From contig JACPFN010000006.1 of NCBI GenBank assembly GCA_016183005.1, forward strand, positions 52,117 through 116,116: a stretch of 64,000 bases of DNA, read 5' to 3'. Position 1 is the stretch's first letter. Every line of letters begins with the position of its first letter. The stretch is from Candidatus Babelota bacterium. GTDB taxonomy: Bacteria; Babelota; Babeliae; Babelales; Chromulinivoraceae. The position numbers were made by a program, and so were the translations under genes. The notes beneath the pieces are model-generated. The model had not been told where the DNA came from, ran no database searches, and saw only the letters and a list, made by a program, of their open reading frames with translations. This document shows positions 25,848 through 35,261 of this stretch, one piece after another.

Positions 25848-28034
25848 ATGATTAAAGTTGGTGTTCTACTCGGAGGAAAATCTATAGAAAGGGAAGTTTC
25901 TTTTAATTCAGGTAGAACCATATGTGATCATTTAGATTCTAACTTATATAAAGTTATTCCTTTATTTCAAACAGCAATAGGGGATCTTTTTATTTTACCT
26001 TGGACATTTTTATACAGAGGTAAAATTGCTGATTTTGAGCATAGACTTGAAGTTGAAGCAAAAAAAATTACTTGGGATGATTTACCGGCTTTGATTGATT
26101 TTATGTATATTGCTGTTCATGGTAAATACGCAGAAGATGGTAAACTGCAGGCTATTTTAGAACTTTTAAAAATTCCTTATCTTGGTACAAAGGTTTTTGG
26201 TAGTGCCCTAGGAATGAATAAGATTTTACAAAATAAATACCTGGCAATGCATAATATTAAAACACCAAAGGGTTTTGCAGTTAATGTTGGACAGGTTGTT
26301 TTATCAGATTTAAAATTTTATCATAATCAGATGCAGCTAAAGAATATTAATTTTCCTATAGTAGTAAAACCTCAAGCAGAGGGTTCAAGTTTGGGGGTTT
26401 TTGTTGCTCATAACGATGAAGAGCTATTACATTTTGTTGAAAAATCCTGTTTTATTGCTGCATCTATTGGTCAAGATATTATGATTGAAGAGAAGCTTGA
26501 GGGCATGGAGTTTAATACTATTGTAATTACCGATAGTGCAACGGGTGATTTTGTAGCATTACCTCCTACTGAAATTATGCTTCGCGATGGAGTTGAAATT
26601 TTTGACTATCATCATAAATATATGCCAGGAGTAGCAAATAAGCGTACACCAGCTCATTGTAGTCAGGAGTATTTGGAAAAGATCAAGGAAACTTGTGTTG
26701 CTACAGCAAAGGCTTTATATTTTGAAAATATTGCGCGTATAGATGGTTTTTTAACTAAAGATGGCGAAGTTGTTATTTTAGATAGTAATCCAATATCGGG
26801 TATGGCGCCTTCTTCGTTTGTGTTTCGTCAAGCAGCAGAAGTTGGTATTGGGCATGGACAATTAATAAATCATTTAATTAAAACCGAATTAAAAAATTAT
26901 AAAATTGAATCAGTAGTAAAAGAAAAACAGATGCAAATTAAAAAAAGAATAGTGGTTTTACTTGGTGGCTCTTCAAATGAAAGAGAGATATCTTTAGAGT
27001 CTGGACGAAATGTTTGTTATAAATTATCCGACGAGAAATATGAAATAGTTCCAGTATTTGTTGATATACATAGTCGACTTTATGTATTAACGCAAAGATT
27101 GTTAGTTTGTACATCAACCAAAGAGATTGCATCAAGGCTTGATGAGGCTAAAGCTATTGGTTGGTCAGATTTGAAAAAGATAGCAGATTTTGTGTTTATA
27201 GCTCTTCATGGGGGATTAGGTGAAAATGGGACAGTGCAAGGTACTTTAGAGATGCTTGGTTTACCGTACAATGGATCATCTGTTTTTGCCAGTGCCTTAT
27301 GCATGGATAAATATAAAACTGGACAATTTTTAAAATTTCAAGGCTTTGATACTCCTCGATCATTTTTATTTTCGAAGTTCGATTTTGTAGCACAAAATTT
27401 TGATAATTTATATAATTTTTTGAAATCAGTTAATTTTTCATACATCGTAAAGCCTCATGATGATGGATGTAGTGTTATGGTATCATCGCCGCAAAATAAA
27501 GAAAATTTGCAAGAATCTTTAACTGAAATTTTTGCAACAAAAGAATTTGCGCTTATTGAAGAAAAAATTATAGGAATGGAGTTGACTGTTGGTGTGCTTG
27601 GTAATAAAGATCCAGAGGTATTAATTCCAAGTGAAGCAATAAGTAAAAAAATAATATTATCGATGGAAGAAAAATTTTTGCCTGGTGCTGGTGAAAATCA
27701 AACTCCTGCTCGTTTACCTGGTGAAGATATTGAATTTGTTCGTCAGATTATTAAAGAAGCTTTTGTTGTCATTGGGTGCCAAGGATATTCTCGTATTGAT
27801 TGTTTTTTCCAAAATGAAGGCCAATCTACAACGGGTAAAAGGCGAGTAGTTATTTTAGAGGTTAATACGCTTCCGGCCCTTACTCCTGCAACTTGTTTAT
27901 TTCATCAAGCCGCAGAGATTGGTATACGACCAGCAGAGTTTTTAGATAAAATTATTGAATTAGGTGTGCAGGCTCACCCTCAAGATGAAGTTGTTTCTGT
28001 TGATACAATTCTTCAGCAACACGAGCGAATATAA
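25848..28034 (+). CDS. Tandem-fused D-alanine-D-alanine ligase (two Ddl domains)
   Basis: Ddl joins two D-Ala for peptidoglycan precursors. This 728-residue protein holds two complete Ddl-type ATP-grasp units. Unit 1 (1-350): GVLLGGKSIEREVS, HGKYAEDGKLQ, VVKPQAEGSSLGV, ARIDGF and LDSNPISGMAPSS. Unit 2 (366-728): VVLLGGSSNEREIS, HGGLGENGTVQG, IVKPHDDGCSVMV, SRIDCFF and LEVNTLPALTPAT. The metal-binding E-x-N is intact in unit 2 but D-S-N in unit 1, while unit 2 has changes in the glycine-rich ATP loop (GCSVMV for GSSxGV). The units may have specialised. TTAGGGATAAAT precedes the ATG. Single-domain Ddl is usually about 300-360 residues. Confidence 0.9.
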   Translation: MIKVGVLLGGKSIEREVSFNSGRTICDHLDSNLYKVIPLFQTAIGDLFILPWTFLYRGKIADFEHRLEVEAKKITWDDLPALIDFMYIAVHGKYAEDGKLQAILELLKIPYLGTKVFGSALGMNKILQNKYLAMHNIKTPKGFAVNVGQVVLSDLKFYHNQMQLKNINFPIVVKPQAEGSSLGVFVAHNDEELLHFVEKSCFIAASIGQDIMIEEKLEGMEFNTIVITDSATGDFVALPPTEIMLRDGVEIFDYHHKYMPGVANKRTPAHCSQEYLEKIKETCVATAKALYFENIARIDGFLTKDGEVVILDSNPISGMAPSSFVFRQAAEVGIGHGQLINHLIKTELKNYKIESVVKEKQMQIKKRIVVLLGGSSNEREISLESGRNVCYKLSDEKYEIVPVFVDIHSRLYVLTQRLLVCTSTKEIASRLDEAKAIGWSDLKKIADFVFIALHGGLGENGTVQGTLEMLGLPYNGSSVFASALCMDKYKTGQFLKFQGFDTPRSFLFSKFDFVAQNFDNLYNFLKSVNFSYIVKPHDDGCSVMVSSPQNKENLQESLTEIFATKEFALIEEKIIGMELTVGVLGNKDPEVLIPSEAISKKIILSMEEKFLPGAGENQTPARLPGEDIEFVRQIIKEAFVVIGCQGYSRIDCFFQNEGQSTTGKRRVVILEVNTLPALTPATCLFHQAAEIGIRPAEFLDKIIELGVQAHPQDEVVSVDTILQQHERI

Positions 28035-28115
28035 TAAATAATCTTAAAATCATTTACCTTTAAATATTATTTTCATATAACTCTTAAAAAGAATTAATTT
28101 TTATGGGATATAAAA

Positions 28116-29639
28116 ATGATTTTAAAAAAAAGGTTATTTTCTGCAATATTTTTATTGCAGATTTTTATGATTTCTCAAGCTTCCGCAAAAGGAGTTTTGA
28201 ATCCGTATGATACGATTCGTTATCATGAAGCATTTGATCAAGATTTATTATATAAAAAATATGAAAAATTAATGCATGTTTTAGGTTGTGCACCTAATGT
28301 ATTTGGCGACGATAGTGACGATAAGTTTTTCTTGAAAAGTAAGCGTTATGTTTATGGTAGCCATGACCAAGGTTATATATTTGAAAAGCAGATTATTGAT
28401 GAGATTGAAAGATATCAGCAGGATTGCTTAAAACGGTTGAATTATGCAAGATTCATGGTGTTGGCTGAGCCTGGGATAGAATCTGCTATGTATATTGGGT
28501 TTGGTGGATTGGCTGCTTTGGCTGCTATATACTTATTTGGCAAGGAGTCTGCAGGAGGAAGTTATTCTGGATATTCAGCTATATTTAGCGCCGCATATGA
28601 GTTAAATGGCCTTGGAAAATCTTTATATAATTTAGCTTTTCCTCCTAATAATTCTTTAGATTCTTTAGAAAATTATTTTGCAAAAAATAAATGTTTTATT
28701 CCAAAAATATTGTGGTCTAAAATTATTAATGCTTTTATAGATGCCCGTCAAACAGATGCTTTAAAGGAAAAAAGTATTAATTTTTTAAAGTTTGCGCTTG
28801 GTTTTACGGTTTATAGATTGCCAATAAAAGGAATCTTTAGATCGGAGCATGCAATTGTAGAGATTAAAAATGAACTTGATCAAAGAATAGATAGATTTTT
28901 TTATGAATATAGTATCAATGAACAAGAGCGAATATCATTAACTCATATTAAAATTAATGTAGCAAAATTTATTGATGCCTTGATTGATACATCAAAAAAA
29001 CCACCTCGCTATATTTATTTGCATGGACTTGGTGGCATTGGAAAAACTCATTTTGTTCAAACGCTTGCAAGCTGGCTAGAAGAGTTGATGCCTAAGGCTA
29101 TTTATTATCAGGATTTGGTTATTAATTCTATCACTGAACTTGAAGGTGATGAAAATAAGCCAGGAGCGTTTTTAAAAATTTTAAGAAATCAAACCATGGA
29201 AAATAAGATTGGTTCTGTGGTTATGATTGATGAAGCAACATGGTTAAATGATCATGACATGGTAAGTGCTGCAAAGCGAATATTTAATGGTGACAGAACT
29301 CGGCTTTCTACTGCATATTTTGGATTGGATGTGGATGGTTCTGCAGTAGCTTTAGATATGCCACCAATGCTTATTTTTGTAGCAAGCAACGAAGAGCTTG
29401 CTGATCTAGCTCTTGCAAGTAGATTTGATATTGTTAATTATCCATTGCCAACCAAGGAAACATTGGCTCATTATGCTTATAAAATTGTTCAAAGCAGTAA
29501 TGTTTTAAGCAATTATTCTAGCAAAATTGGTTATGATGAAGTTATGGCATGGATTCATTCAATAGATTTTAAAAATCTTAATTTTAGGTATATTGCTGGC
29601 CACATAGAAACTTATTTTTTAAATAAGGTATTATCTTAA
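28116..29639 (+). CDS. Membrane-associated or exported AAA ATPase
   Basis: The protein starts with a signal-like hydrophobic segment (MILKKRLFSAIFLLQIFMISQASA) and has a second one at about residues 128-147 (AMYIGFGGLAALAAIYLFG). An AAA-type nucleotide-binding domain begins about residue 290: Walker A HGLGGIGKTHF (K310), Walker B VVMIDEATW (D372, E373), and a sensor-like FVASNEE. Two hydrophobic segments could put the ATPase domain in the cytoplasm; if only the first is real and is cleaved, it would be an exported ATPase, like eukaryotic torsins. I cannot decide which. Substrate unknown. Its 3' end overlaps the convergent symporter gene by 56 bases. Confidence 0.7.
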   Translation: MILKKRLFSAIFLLQIFMISQASAKGVLNPYDTIRYHEAFDQDLLYKKYEKLMHVLGCAPNVFGDDSDDKFFLKSKRYVYGSHDQGYIFEKQIIDEIERYQQDCLKRLNYARFMVLAEPGIESAMYIGFGGLAALAAIYLFGKESAGGSYSGYSAIFSAAYELNGLGKSLYNLAFPPNNSLDSLENYFAKNKCFIPKILWSKIINAFIDARQTDALKEKSINFLKFALGFTVYRLPIKGIFRSEHAIVEIKNELDQRIDRFFYEYSINEQERISLTHIKINVAKFIDALIDTSKKPPRYIYLHGLGGIGKTHFVQTLASWLEELMPKAIYYQDLVINSITELEGDENKPGAFLKILRNQTMENKIGSVVMIDEATWLNDHDMVSAAKRIFNGDRTRLSTAYFGLDVDGSAVALDMPPMLIFVASNEELADLALASRFDIVNYPLPTKETLAHYAYKIVQSSNVLSNYSSKIGYDEVMAWIHSIDFKNLNFRYIAGHIETYFLNKVLS

Positions 29640-30891
29640 AGCAATAAAAGTTTGGGATAACTATCAAGGGTAAGAGCAGGTCGGTTATTTGCCATAAGGT
29701 TTGAGTATCAATAATTGAACCTGCAAATATTAATCCTGCGACAAAAATATAGTAAATATTTAAAAATCTATTATTAGTAAAAAAACCAAAAGTTTTACTT
29801 CCATTAAAACTGTTACCAAGCGTTGCCCCAATGATACATAAGCTGATTGTTGCGGTAAGTACAATTGGTCCAAAGGTTGGCATAGCAACAGTAAAAGCTT
29901 TTAGGGTCAAATCATTTGATACGCTTCCTGTTTGCCATACTCCTGTAATAAGTGCAACAAGGCCTGATAGGATACATAAAAAGTTATTAATAAAAATTGA
30001 ATACATGCCAAGTACGGCTTGTTGTTTGGGATTATCGGTTGCAGCGTATGAGTGAGCTATAGCTGCTGTACCTATTCCAGCTTCAGTAGTAAAGGCGCCT
30101 TTAAATATTCCTTGACGAAGTCCGATTAATGCGGATGCGCCCACAAAGCCACCAATTGGCGCTATTGGCGTAAAAGCATGTTGAAATATAGATAAAATGG
30201 CTTCTCTTAAAAGATCTATGTTGGAAAATAGGATAGTAAGCGTTGTGCTTGCATAAAAAATAAAGAGCAGTGGAACTATGCGAGAAGCAAATTTACCAAT
30301 CGTTTTTGTTCCGCTTACAAGCATTCCAAACACAAAAAGAGCAAGTAGTGACCCGGTTATATATTCTTCGATTTTATAATGGGAATAGATGGTCGCTATG
30401 GTTTTTGATTGTAGTGCAGACCATGCTGAAAATAGAAAAATACTTACGATTCCGTACCAATTCGCAATAATTGGGTGTATGTGATATAGGTATCCTGTAG
30501 GACCCCCAATAATTGAGCCATCTTTTGCATAACGTTTATATTTAACTGCAAAAAACACCTCTGTGTATTTGGTAACTGATCCAAAGATGGCATATATAGT
30601 CATCCAAAAGAGAGCTCCTGGGCCACCAAGCGCAATAGCAATAGCTGGTGATACAATATTTCCCATGCCAAGAGTTGTAGACATAGCAATATATAAAGCG
30701 TGTAACGGGCTTATTGTTCCATGGGTAGATTCATGAGATTTTTTAAGATTTAAGATTTTTATAAATTTTTTTAAATTTTTTAATTGTGGAAAATTGGTAA
30801 GTATAGATAATAAAATTCCAGAGCATAAAAAAATACAGGCAAGAGGAATATCGATTGCAGTGATTAAAGTTTTAAGGCAGTCCATGATCAA
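29584..30891 (-). CDS. Sodium:alanine/glycine symporter, AGCS family
   Basis: This 435-residue polytopic protein (about 10 helices) has the AGCS signatures TLGMGNIVSPAIAIALGGPG, ALFWMTIYAIFGSVTKYTEV and IIGGPTGYLYH, plus TEAGIGTAAIAHS. The family imports Ala or Gly with sodium; amino acid uptake is expected for a host-dependent organism. It lies 51 bases after ruvA on the same strand. A Met at residue 3 is an alternative start. Confidence 0.88.
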   Translation of the reverse strand: MIMDCLKTLITAIDIPLACIFLCSGILLSILTNFPQLKNLKKFIKILNLKKSHESTHGTISPLHALYIAMSTTLGMGNIVSPAIAIALGGPGALFWMTIYAIFGSVTKYTEVFFAVKYKRYAKDGSIIGGPTGYLYHIHPIIANWYGIVSIFLFSAWSALQSKTIATIYSHYKIEEYITGSLLALFVFGMLVSGTKTIGKFASRIVPLLFIFYASTTLTILFSNIDLLREAILSIFQHAFTPIAPIGGFVGASALIGLRQGIFKGAFTTEAGIGTAAIAHSYAATDNPKQQAVLGMYSIFINNFLCILSGLVALITGVWQTGSVSNDLTLKAFTVAMPTFGPIVLTATISLCIIGATLGNSFNGSKTFGFFTNNRFLNIYYIFVAGLIFAGSIIDTQTLWQITDLLLPLIVIPNFYCFKIIPYLKNKFLCGQQYT

Positions 30892-30942
30892 AACCTTTTT
30901 TTGATAGATTGATAGTATGATTTTTATAGTTTAGGAAAAAAA

Positions 30943-31539
30943 TTACTTTTTTGCTAGTAAACTTAATGCTTTTCTGAGCAAAAGATCGAAAGGGACTTCT
31001 TTATTTGCAAACTCTTGTTTTAACGAGTTTGTTGTCTGTTTTATTTCTGATGGATTATAATTTAACGAGCTTAAGGTTTGTTGTAAATCAGTCCAAGCGG
31101 CAAGTACTTTATTATTTTCTGTTATTGGATTATTAAGTATAATTTTAGATATTTTTCCCTTTAGGTGTAAAATTAGCTGTTCAGCTTTTTTTCCACCAAA
31201 TCCCTTGATGGCGCTGAGAGCTTTGTTATCCTCTTGGGTTATTATTTGTAAAAAATCCATGACGTCGATAGCTTCAAGGATAGCAAGTGCTAGCTTGGGA
31301 CCAATCCCTGGACAATCAATGATCATTAAAAAAATATCTTTATCCAGGGGTTGATGAAATCCAAATAAAGAAGGCCCTTGCTCTTGGTTCCAGTGTAAGT
31401 AGGTGTATAAAGTAGTCAGTTGCCCCTTGGTTACATTATTTGCATGAGGGCAAAGCAGTTCCAAGCAGAAGCCCTGATGCTGCAAAATGATCTTGTTTTC
31501 TTTGATATCTACAATGGTTCCCGTGAGGCTATAGATCAT
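30943..31539 (-). CDS. ruvA: RuvA, Holliday-junction binding protein
   Basis: RuvA tetramers hold the four-way DNA junction for the RuvB motor. The 198-residue protein has the OB-fold N-terminus (MIYSLTGTIVDIKENKIIL), two helix-hairpin-helix motifs (CPGIGPKLALAIL, IKGFGGKKAEQLILHL) and the C-terminal RuvB-binding domain (about 145-198). Length is typical. No ruvB or ruvC is in the window; the symporter gene follows on the same strand. Confidence 0.94.
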   Translation of the reverse strand: MIYSLTGTIVDIKENKIILQHQGFCLELLCPHANNVTKGQLTTLYTYLHWNQEQGPSLFGFHQPLDKDIFLMIIDCPGIGPKLALAILEAIDVMDFLQIITQEDNKALSAIKGFGGKKAEQLILHLKGKISKIILNNPITENNKVLAAWTDLQQTLSSLNYNPSEIKQTTNSLKQEFANKEVPFDLLLRKALSLLAKK

Positions 31540-31652
31540 AAAATACCTTTATTTGAGAGTTTTTATTTTATATAACACGAAAAAAATATTTTGTGCAGAG
31601 CTGTTTGATAACCAAATAGTGTTAAAATGTTGAGCTGGCCTTAAAAAGCTGT

Positions 31653-31680
31653 TTGACATGATTTCAAAAACTGCTAGAAT
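31653..31680 (+). promoter_or_regulatory. Promoter for tRNA-Gly
   Basis: Perfect TTGACA at 31653-31658, a 16-base spacer ending in TGC (extended -10), and TAGAAT at 31675-31680. Transcription would start about 10 bases before the tRNA. Confidence 0.8.
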
Positions 31681-31696
31681 TTTATCATTATCTATC

Positions 31697-31769
31697 GTGG
31701 GAATAGCTCAGTTGGTAGAGCGTTGCCTTGCCAAGGCAAAGGTCGCGGGTTCAAGTCCCGTTTCCCACT
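31697..31769 (+). tRNA. tRNA-Gly(GCC)
   Basis: A full 73-base cloverleaf: acceptor GTGGGAA with TTCCCAC, D arm GCTC/GAGC, anticodon stem TTGCC/GGCAA around loop TTGCCAA (anticodon GCC), variable loop AGGTC, T arm GCGGG/CCCGT with loop TTCAAGT. Discriminator base T; the CCA end is not encoded and must be added after transcription. Confidence 0.97.
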
Positions 31770-31914
31770 ACATAAAATTTTAATAAAAAAACCTTTATAG
31801 TCTTCAAGAATTTACATTTATTGTTATTTACAGTATTCTATAATTGTTATAAATAGTTTCACATCTACCTTAAATCCTGAAATAATCAGAATTGATAAGC
31901 AAGGAAATTACATT

Positions 31915-32544
31915 ATGAAATCGGTCATTGCACAGGGTTCCACTATTGCTAAGGCCATTGAAGATGCTTTAAAAAAAGCAGATATGCCGCAAGAATTTTT
32001 TGTTAAAGTATTAGAGGATGCTCAGACAGGATTTTTAGGTTTTGGTTCTAAAAAGGCTAAAATCGCATTATTTTTCAAGGATGATGCAGTATCAGATAAA
32101 AATCATCAAAGTATGTTTGAAAAAGGCTCTTATGCTGGATTATTTAATAGTTCAGATGTTAAGAAGCAGCTTGATCAGCAACTTAAAGAGTTGGGTCTAG
32201 AGATTAAACCACTTGAGACTAAGAAGCAAGAAAATAAATCAAAAGTCTTTAAAAAAGATTTCTCTGCGGGTTCTGTAAAGGTGTCTAATTTACAGGTTCG
32301 TCCTCTTGTGGATAAAAATCAGACAAAAAAACAGTCTATTGAAAAAACTCAAGCAGATTCTTCTTTGGATAGTTTTGATTCATTAAGAAATCAAGATACT
32401 CAAGATTCACAGCAAGCAAAATCTGGTCAGGGTAAGCATAAAAGATATTATCATTATCGTCGTAATCGCTATAAAAATAGATCCAACCCAGATCAAAATA
32501 AATCAAGTTTTGATAAATTAGATGATTCTAGCAGGGATGAATAA
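31915..32544 (+). CDS. Jag-N domain protein (KhpB/Jag-like, lacking KH and R3H)
   Basis: Residues 1-55 match the Jag N-terminal domain: GSTIAKAIEDALKKADMP, then a segment ending DAQTGFLGFGSKKAKI. In KhpB/Jag this domain is followed by KH and R3H RNA-binding domains; here the other 150 residues are instead a polar, basic, low-complexity tail ending in HKRYYHYRRNRYKNRSN, which could still bind RNA. The gene precedes and overlaps mnmE, a common neighbourhood for jag, which supports the assignment. AAGGAAAT lies upstream of the start. Confidence 0.75.
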   Translation: MKSVIAQGSTIAKAIEDALKKADMPQEFFVKVLEDAQTGFLGFGSKKAKIALFFKDDAVSDKNHQSMFEKGSYAGLFNSSDVKKQLDQQLKELGLEIKPLETKKQENKSKVFKKDFSAGSVKVSNLQVRPLVDKNQTKKQSIEKTQADSSLDSFDSLRNQDTQDSQQAKSGQGKHKRYYHYRRNRYKNRSNPDQNKSSFDKLDDSSRDE

Positions 32545-33931
32545 AAATCAATTTTTAGTTAGTTTTCAAGAGCAAGTTATCGTAGCACAGTGTACTCCTC
32601 AGGGAGCTGGGGCTATAGCTTTGTTGCGTTTATCGGGCAATGATGTATTTAATGTTGTTGATAAGGCAGCGCGTTTGGCATCGGGCAAAAGACTAATAGA
32701 TCAGAATTCTCATTCTATTCATTTTGGATCAGTTATTAATCAGCGGGGGCAATCAATAGATCAGGTGTTATTTTTGGTTATGAAGGGCCCTCGAACCTTT
32801 ACCGGTCAAGATACTGTAGAAATTACCTGTCACAATAATCAGTTTATTGTGGAAGAGATTATGAATACGATGATAATTTGTGGGGCTCGTATTGCAGGGA
32901 AAGGTGAATTTACTCAGCGGGCTGTAACTCTTGGTAAACTTGATTTAATTCAGGCTGAGGCGATTCATGATCTTATTCATGCGCAGACAGCTGCTAGTCT
33001 TAAATATAGTCTACAACAGCTTGAAGGAAGTTTGTCATCTTGGGTTTTTGAGATTGAAAATTCTGTGCTTGAAATGATAGCATTTTGTGAAGGAAGCTTT
33101 GAATTTCTTGATGAAGAGATGGAATTTGGTGCAGATATTTTAAAAAAAATGGAGCAGCTGCTTAATAAAATTAATAAGCTGCTTGCAACATTTTCAAAGC
33201 AGCAATATATCAAAGAGGGTATAAAAATTGTTTTGATGGGTTCGGTTAATGTTGGTAAATCTTCACTTTTTAATTGTTTGCTTGAGAAAAATAGAGCTAT
33301 TGTTACTCCCGTAGCAGGAACAACTCGTGATACAATCGAAGCTGGTGTGTATAAAGAGGGAGAATTTTTAACGTTTATAGATACAGCTGGAATTAGGGAG
33401 ACTGAGGATGAAATTGAGCGCGCAGGTATTGATCGTTCATTTCAGGAGGCCTCGGTTGCAGATATTATCTTATTGGTTGTAGATCGATCACAAAAAATAA
33501 GTATTGATATTGTAGCTGCATATGAAAAAATTATGCAGAATTATTCGGATAAAATAATTTTAGTTTATAATAAGATGGAAGAAGAGATTCTTTTTGAAGA
33601 AATAAAATTTGATGAACGATCTATTTTTGTAAGTGCAAAAAATAATCAAAATATTGATCTATTGTATCAAGAGATTTTTAAAAAAATTAAACAACTTAAG
33701 GGCTCTGATGCAATTACTTGTCTTTTAAATAAACGGCAATATGATTTACTTTTTAAATTTTATAGAGATTTAGAAGAGGTTCTTCCTATGTTGACTATAA
33801 GGCGAATCGATTATGAGCTTGTCTCTTATAGGTTGAAAGAATCTTTGTCTTTAATGGCAGAACTTACGGGAAAAACGATTAGTCAGGCAGCATTTGATAA
33901 GATTTTTGATACATTTTGCGTTGGTAAATAA
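32537..33931 (+). CDS. mnmE: MnmE, tRNA-modification GTPase
   Basis: MnmE with MnmG modifies the wobble uridine of certain tRNAs. The protein has the folate-binding N-terminal domain (IVAQCTPQGAGAIALLRLSG), a G domain embedded in helices (P-loop GSVNVGKSS with K241, DTAGIRETEDEIERAGI, YNKME) and the essential C-terminal FCVGK with the catalytic Cys. The frame opens at 32522; ATG at 32537 gives the usual short N-terminus and overlaps the Jag-N gene by 8 bases. No mnmG in the window. Confidence 0.94.
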   Translation: MNKNQFLVSFQEQVIVAQCTPQGAGAIALLRLSGNDVFNVVDKAARLASGKRLIDQNSHSIHFGSVINQRGQSIDQVLFLVMKGPRTFTGQDTVEITCHNNQFIVEEIMNTMIICGARIAGKGEFTQRAVTLGKLDLIQAEAIHDLIHAQTAASLKYSLQQLEGSLSSWVFEIENSVLEMIAFCEGSFEFLDEEMEFGADILKKMEQLLNKINKLLATFSKQQYIKEGIKIVLMGSVNVGKSSLFNCLLEKNRAIVTPVAGTTRDTIEAGVYKEGEFLTFIDTAGIRETEDEIERAGIDRSFQEASVADIILLVVDRSQKISIDIVAAYEKIMQNYSDKIILVYNKMEEEILFEEIKFDERSIFVSAKNNQNIDLLYQEIFKKIKQLKGSDAITCLLNKRQYDLLFKFYRDLEEVLPMLTIRRIDYELVSYRLKESLSLMAELTGKTISQAAFDKIFDTFCVGK

Positions 33932-33945
33932 TAAGGATTTTAAAT

Positions 33946-34311
33946 ATGAATTTTTTAAAAAAAACAGCTTTGAGTTTATGCCTTGTATTTGTTTGTGCGG
34001 ACAATATGGGGATGTTTACAGAAGATACCATATCTACTTATGAAGCTTATAAGGTGTGTGGTGGTAAATTAGTAATGTTTAAGAACAATGATTTAGATGA
34101 GGATGATGTAAATTTTTTTCCTAGTAATAATCATCCATTTTGGGTGGGCTGTAAATTTAATTTTTTTTCTATAACAATGAGAAAAGATGGCGAAGTGGTA
34201 GCAATATATGGATGCTCAGAGCCAGATGAATTTCAAGAAGCACTGGGAGAGAGAGTACAAAATAATGAATTTTTTCAAGCAATAGCAAAAGAAGCTTCAA
34301 GGCATTGGTAA
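33946..34311 (+). CDS. Small exported hypothetical protein, 121 aa
   Basis: The signal peptide MNFLKKTALSLCLVFVCA precedes about 103 residues with four Cys and a compact mix of strands and helix. No family recognised. It starts 14 bases after mnmE with AAGGA upstream, so it is probably the last gene of the jag-mnmE unit, ended by a strong terminator. Confidence 0.6.
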   Translation: MNFLKKTALSLCLVFVCADNMGMFTEDTISTYEAYKVCGGKLVMFKNNDLDEDDVNFFPSNNHPFWVGCKFNFFSITMRKDGEVVAIYGCSEPDEFQEALGERVQNNEFFQAIAKEASRHW

Positions 34312-34360
34312 AAAATATAAAATTTTTGAAAGACAAGACTTTAATTCTTTTTGTTAAATA

Positions 34361-34392
34361 AAAAAATGCTGCACAAAATGCAGCATTTTTTT
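34361..34392. terminator. Bidirectional terminator between the mnmE unit and pal
   Basis: A 12-bp perfect stem (AAAAAATGCTGC with GCAGCATTTTTT) closes a 7-base loop. A-run and T-run on either side make it work for both convergent genes. Confidence 0.9.
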
Positions 34393-34403
34393 ATTTAATA
34401 ATT

Positions 34404-35030
34404 TTATTTAGAGTCGATTGCAAAGATTTCAACGCGGCGATTTGGAGCTTGTTGTTCACGATTTCCGCCTTTAATTACTGGCATTTCTTGACCGCGAGGT
34501 GCAATTTTGATATCAGCGGCATTAATTCCAGCCTCTGCAAATCTTGATGCTACAAATCTTGCGCGACGCTCTGAAAGAGCCATGTTGTATGCTCTAGATC
34601 CTGCTGAGTGACATGCATGACCTTCAATGACTATAGTTTTTCCTTTTTTGATCATTTTTTTTGCTTCGGCAATATCTTGTTCAAGCTTTGTTTCTTCATT
34701 TGGCTTTATATAATCTTTGTCGAAGTCGAAATAAAGAGTATGGAATTGTTTTTTGCTTTCTTCTGCTCCAGCATCTTCCCATGAAAATAGCGGTGATTTG
34801 TTTTCATTTTCACTGGATGATTTGTGTTTTGAAATTTTGTCGTCGATAGCAAATGATTTCATTGAGTCTGAGTCTAAATCAAAAGCGTCTGAGTTTTGAT
34901 ATTTTGTTTGTTTGCCTTTTTTTAACTTATTTGTTTTCTCTATTTTTCCCTGTTTGTTTTTTTTACATCCCCCCAAGAAAGAAAGAAGGATTAACGATGC
35001 TGTAAAAAATTTTATTGAGCGTATATTCAT
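34404..35030 (-). CDS. pal: Pal-like OmpA-family lipoprotein
   Basis: A lipobox FLGGC places the lipidated Cys at residue 22. After a Lys/Ser/Asn-rich linker, residues about 95-205 form an OmpA/Pal peptidoglycan-binding domain: YFDFDKDYIKPNE, VIEGHACHSAGSRAYNMALSERRA and a final NRRVEIF. Pal tethers the outer membrane to peptidoglycan with the Tol system. No tol genes are in the window. The linker is longer than in E. coli Pal. Confidence 0.9.
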   Translation of the reverse strand: MNIRSIKFFTASLILLSFLGGCKKNKQGKIEKTNKLKKGKQTKYQNSDAFDLDSDSMKSFAIDDKISKHKSSSENENKSPLFSWEDAGAEESKKQFHTLYFDFDKDYIKPNEETKLEQDIAEAKKMIKKGKTIVIEGHACHSAGSRAYNMALSERRARFVASRFAEAGINAADIKIAPRGQEMPVIKGGNREQQAPNRRVEIFAIDSK

Positions 35031-35261
35031 TGTGATAGCCTTTTTTTATTAAAAGTTTGTAATTACGGCGTAAATGTGACAAATTGCAAATAGTTTATGA
35101 TTGGCTCTTAAAAATGTCAATTTAATTATAGACATCAAAAATATTTTGGAATAGGCGATTTAGAGATGAAATTGAGAACTTAATTTTTTTAGAAAAAAAA
35201 TAGTGTATACTGTTAACAATGGGGTTTGAAAAATTATCAATTGTAACATTTTGTGTGTGAT

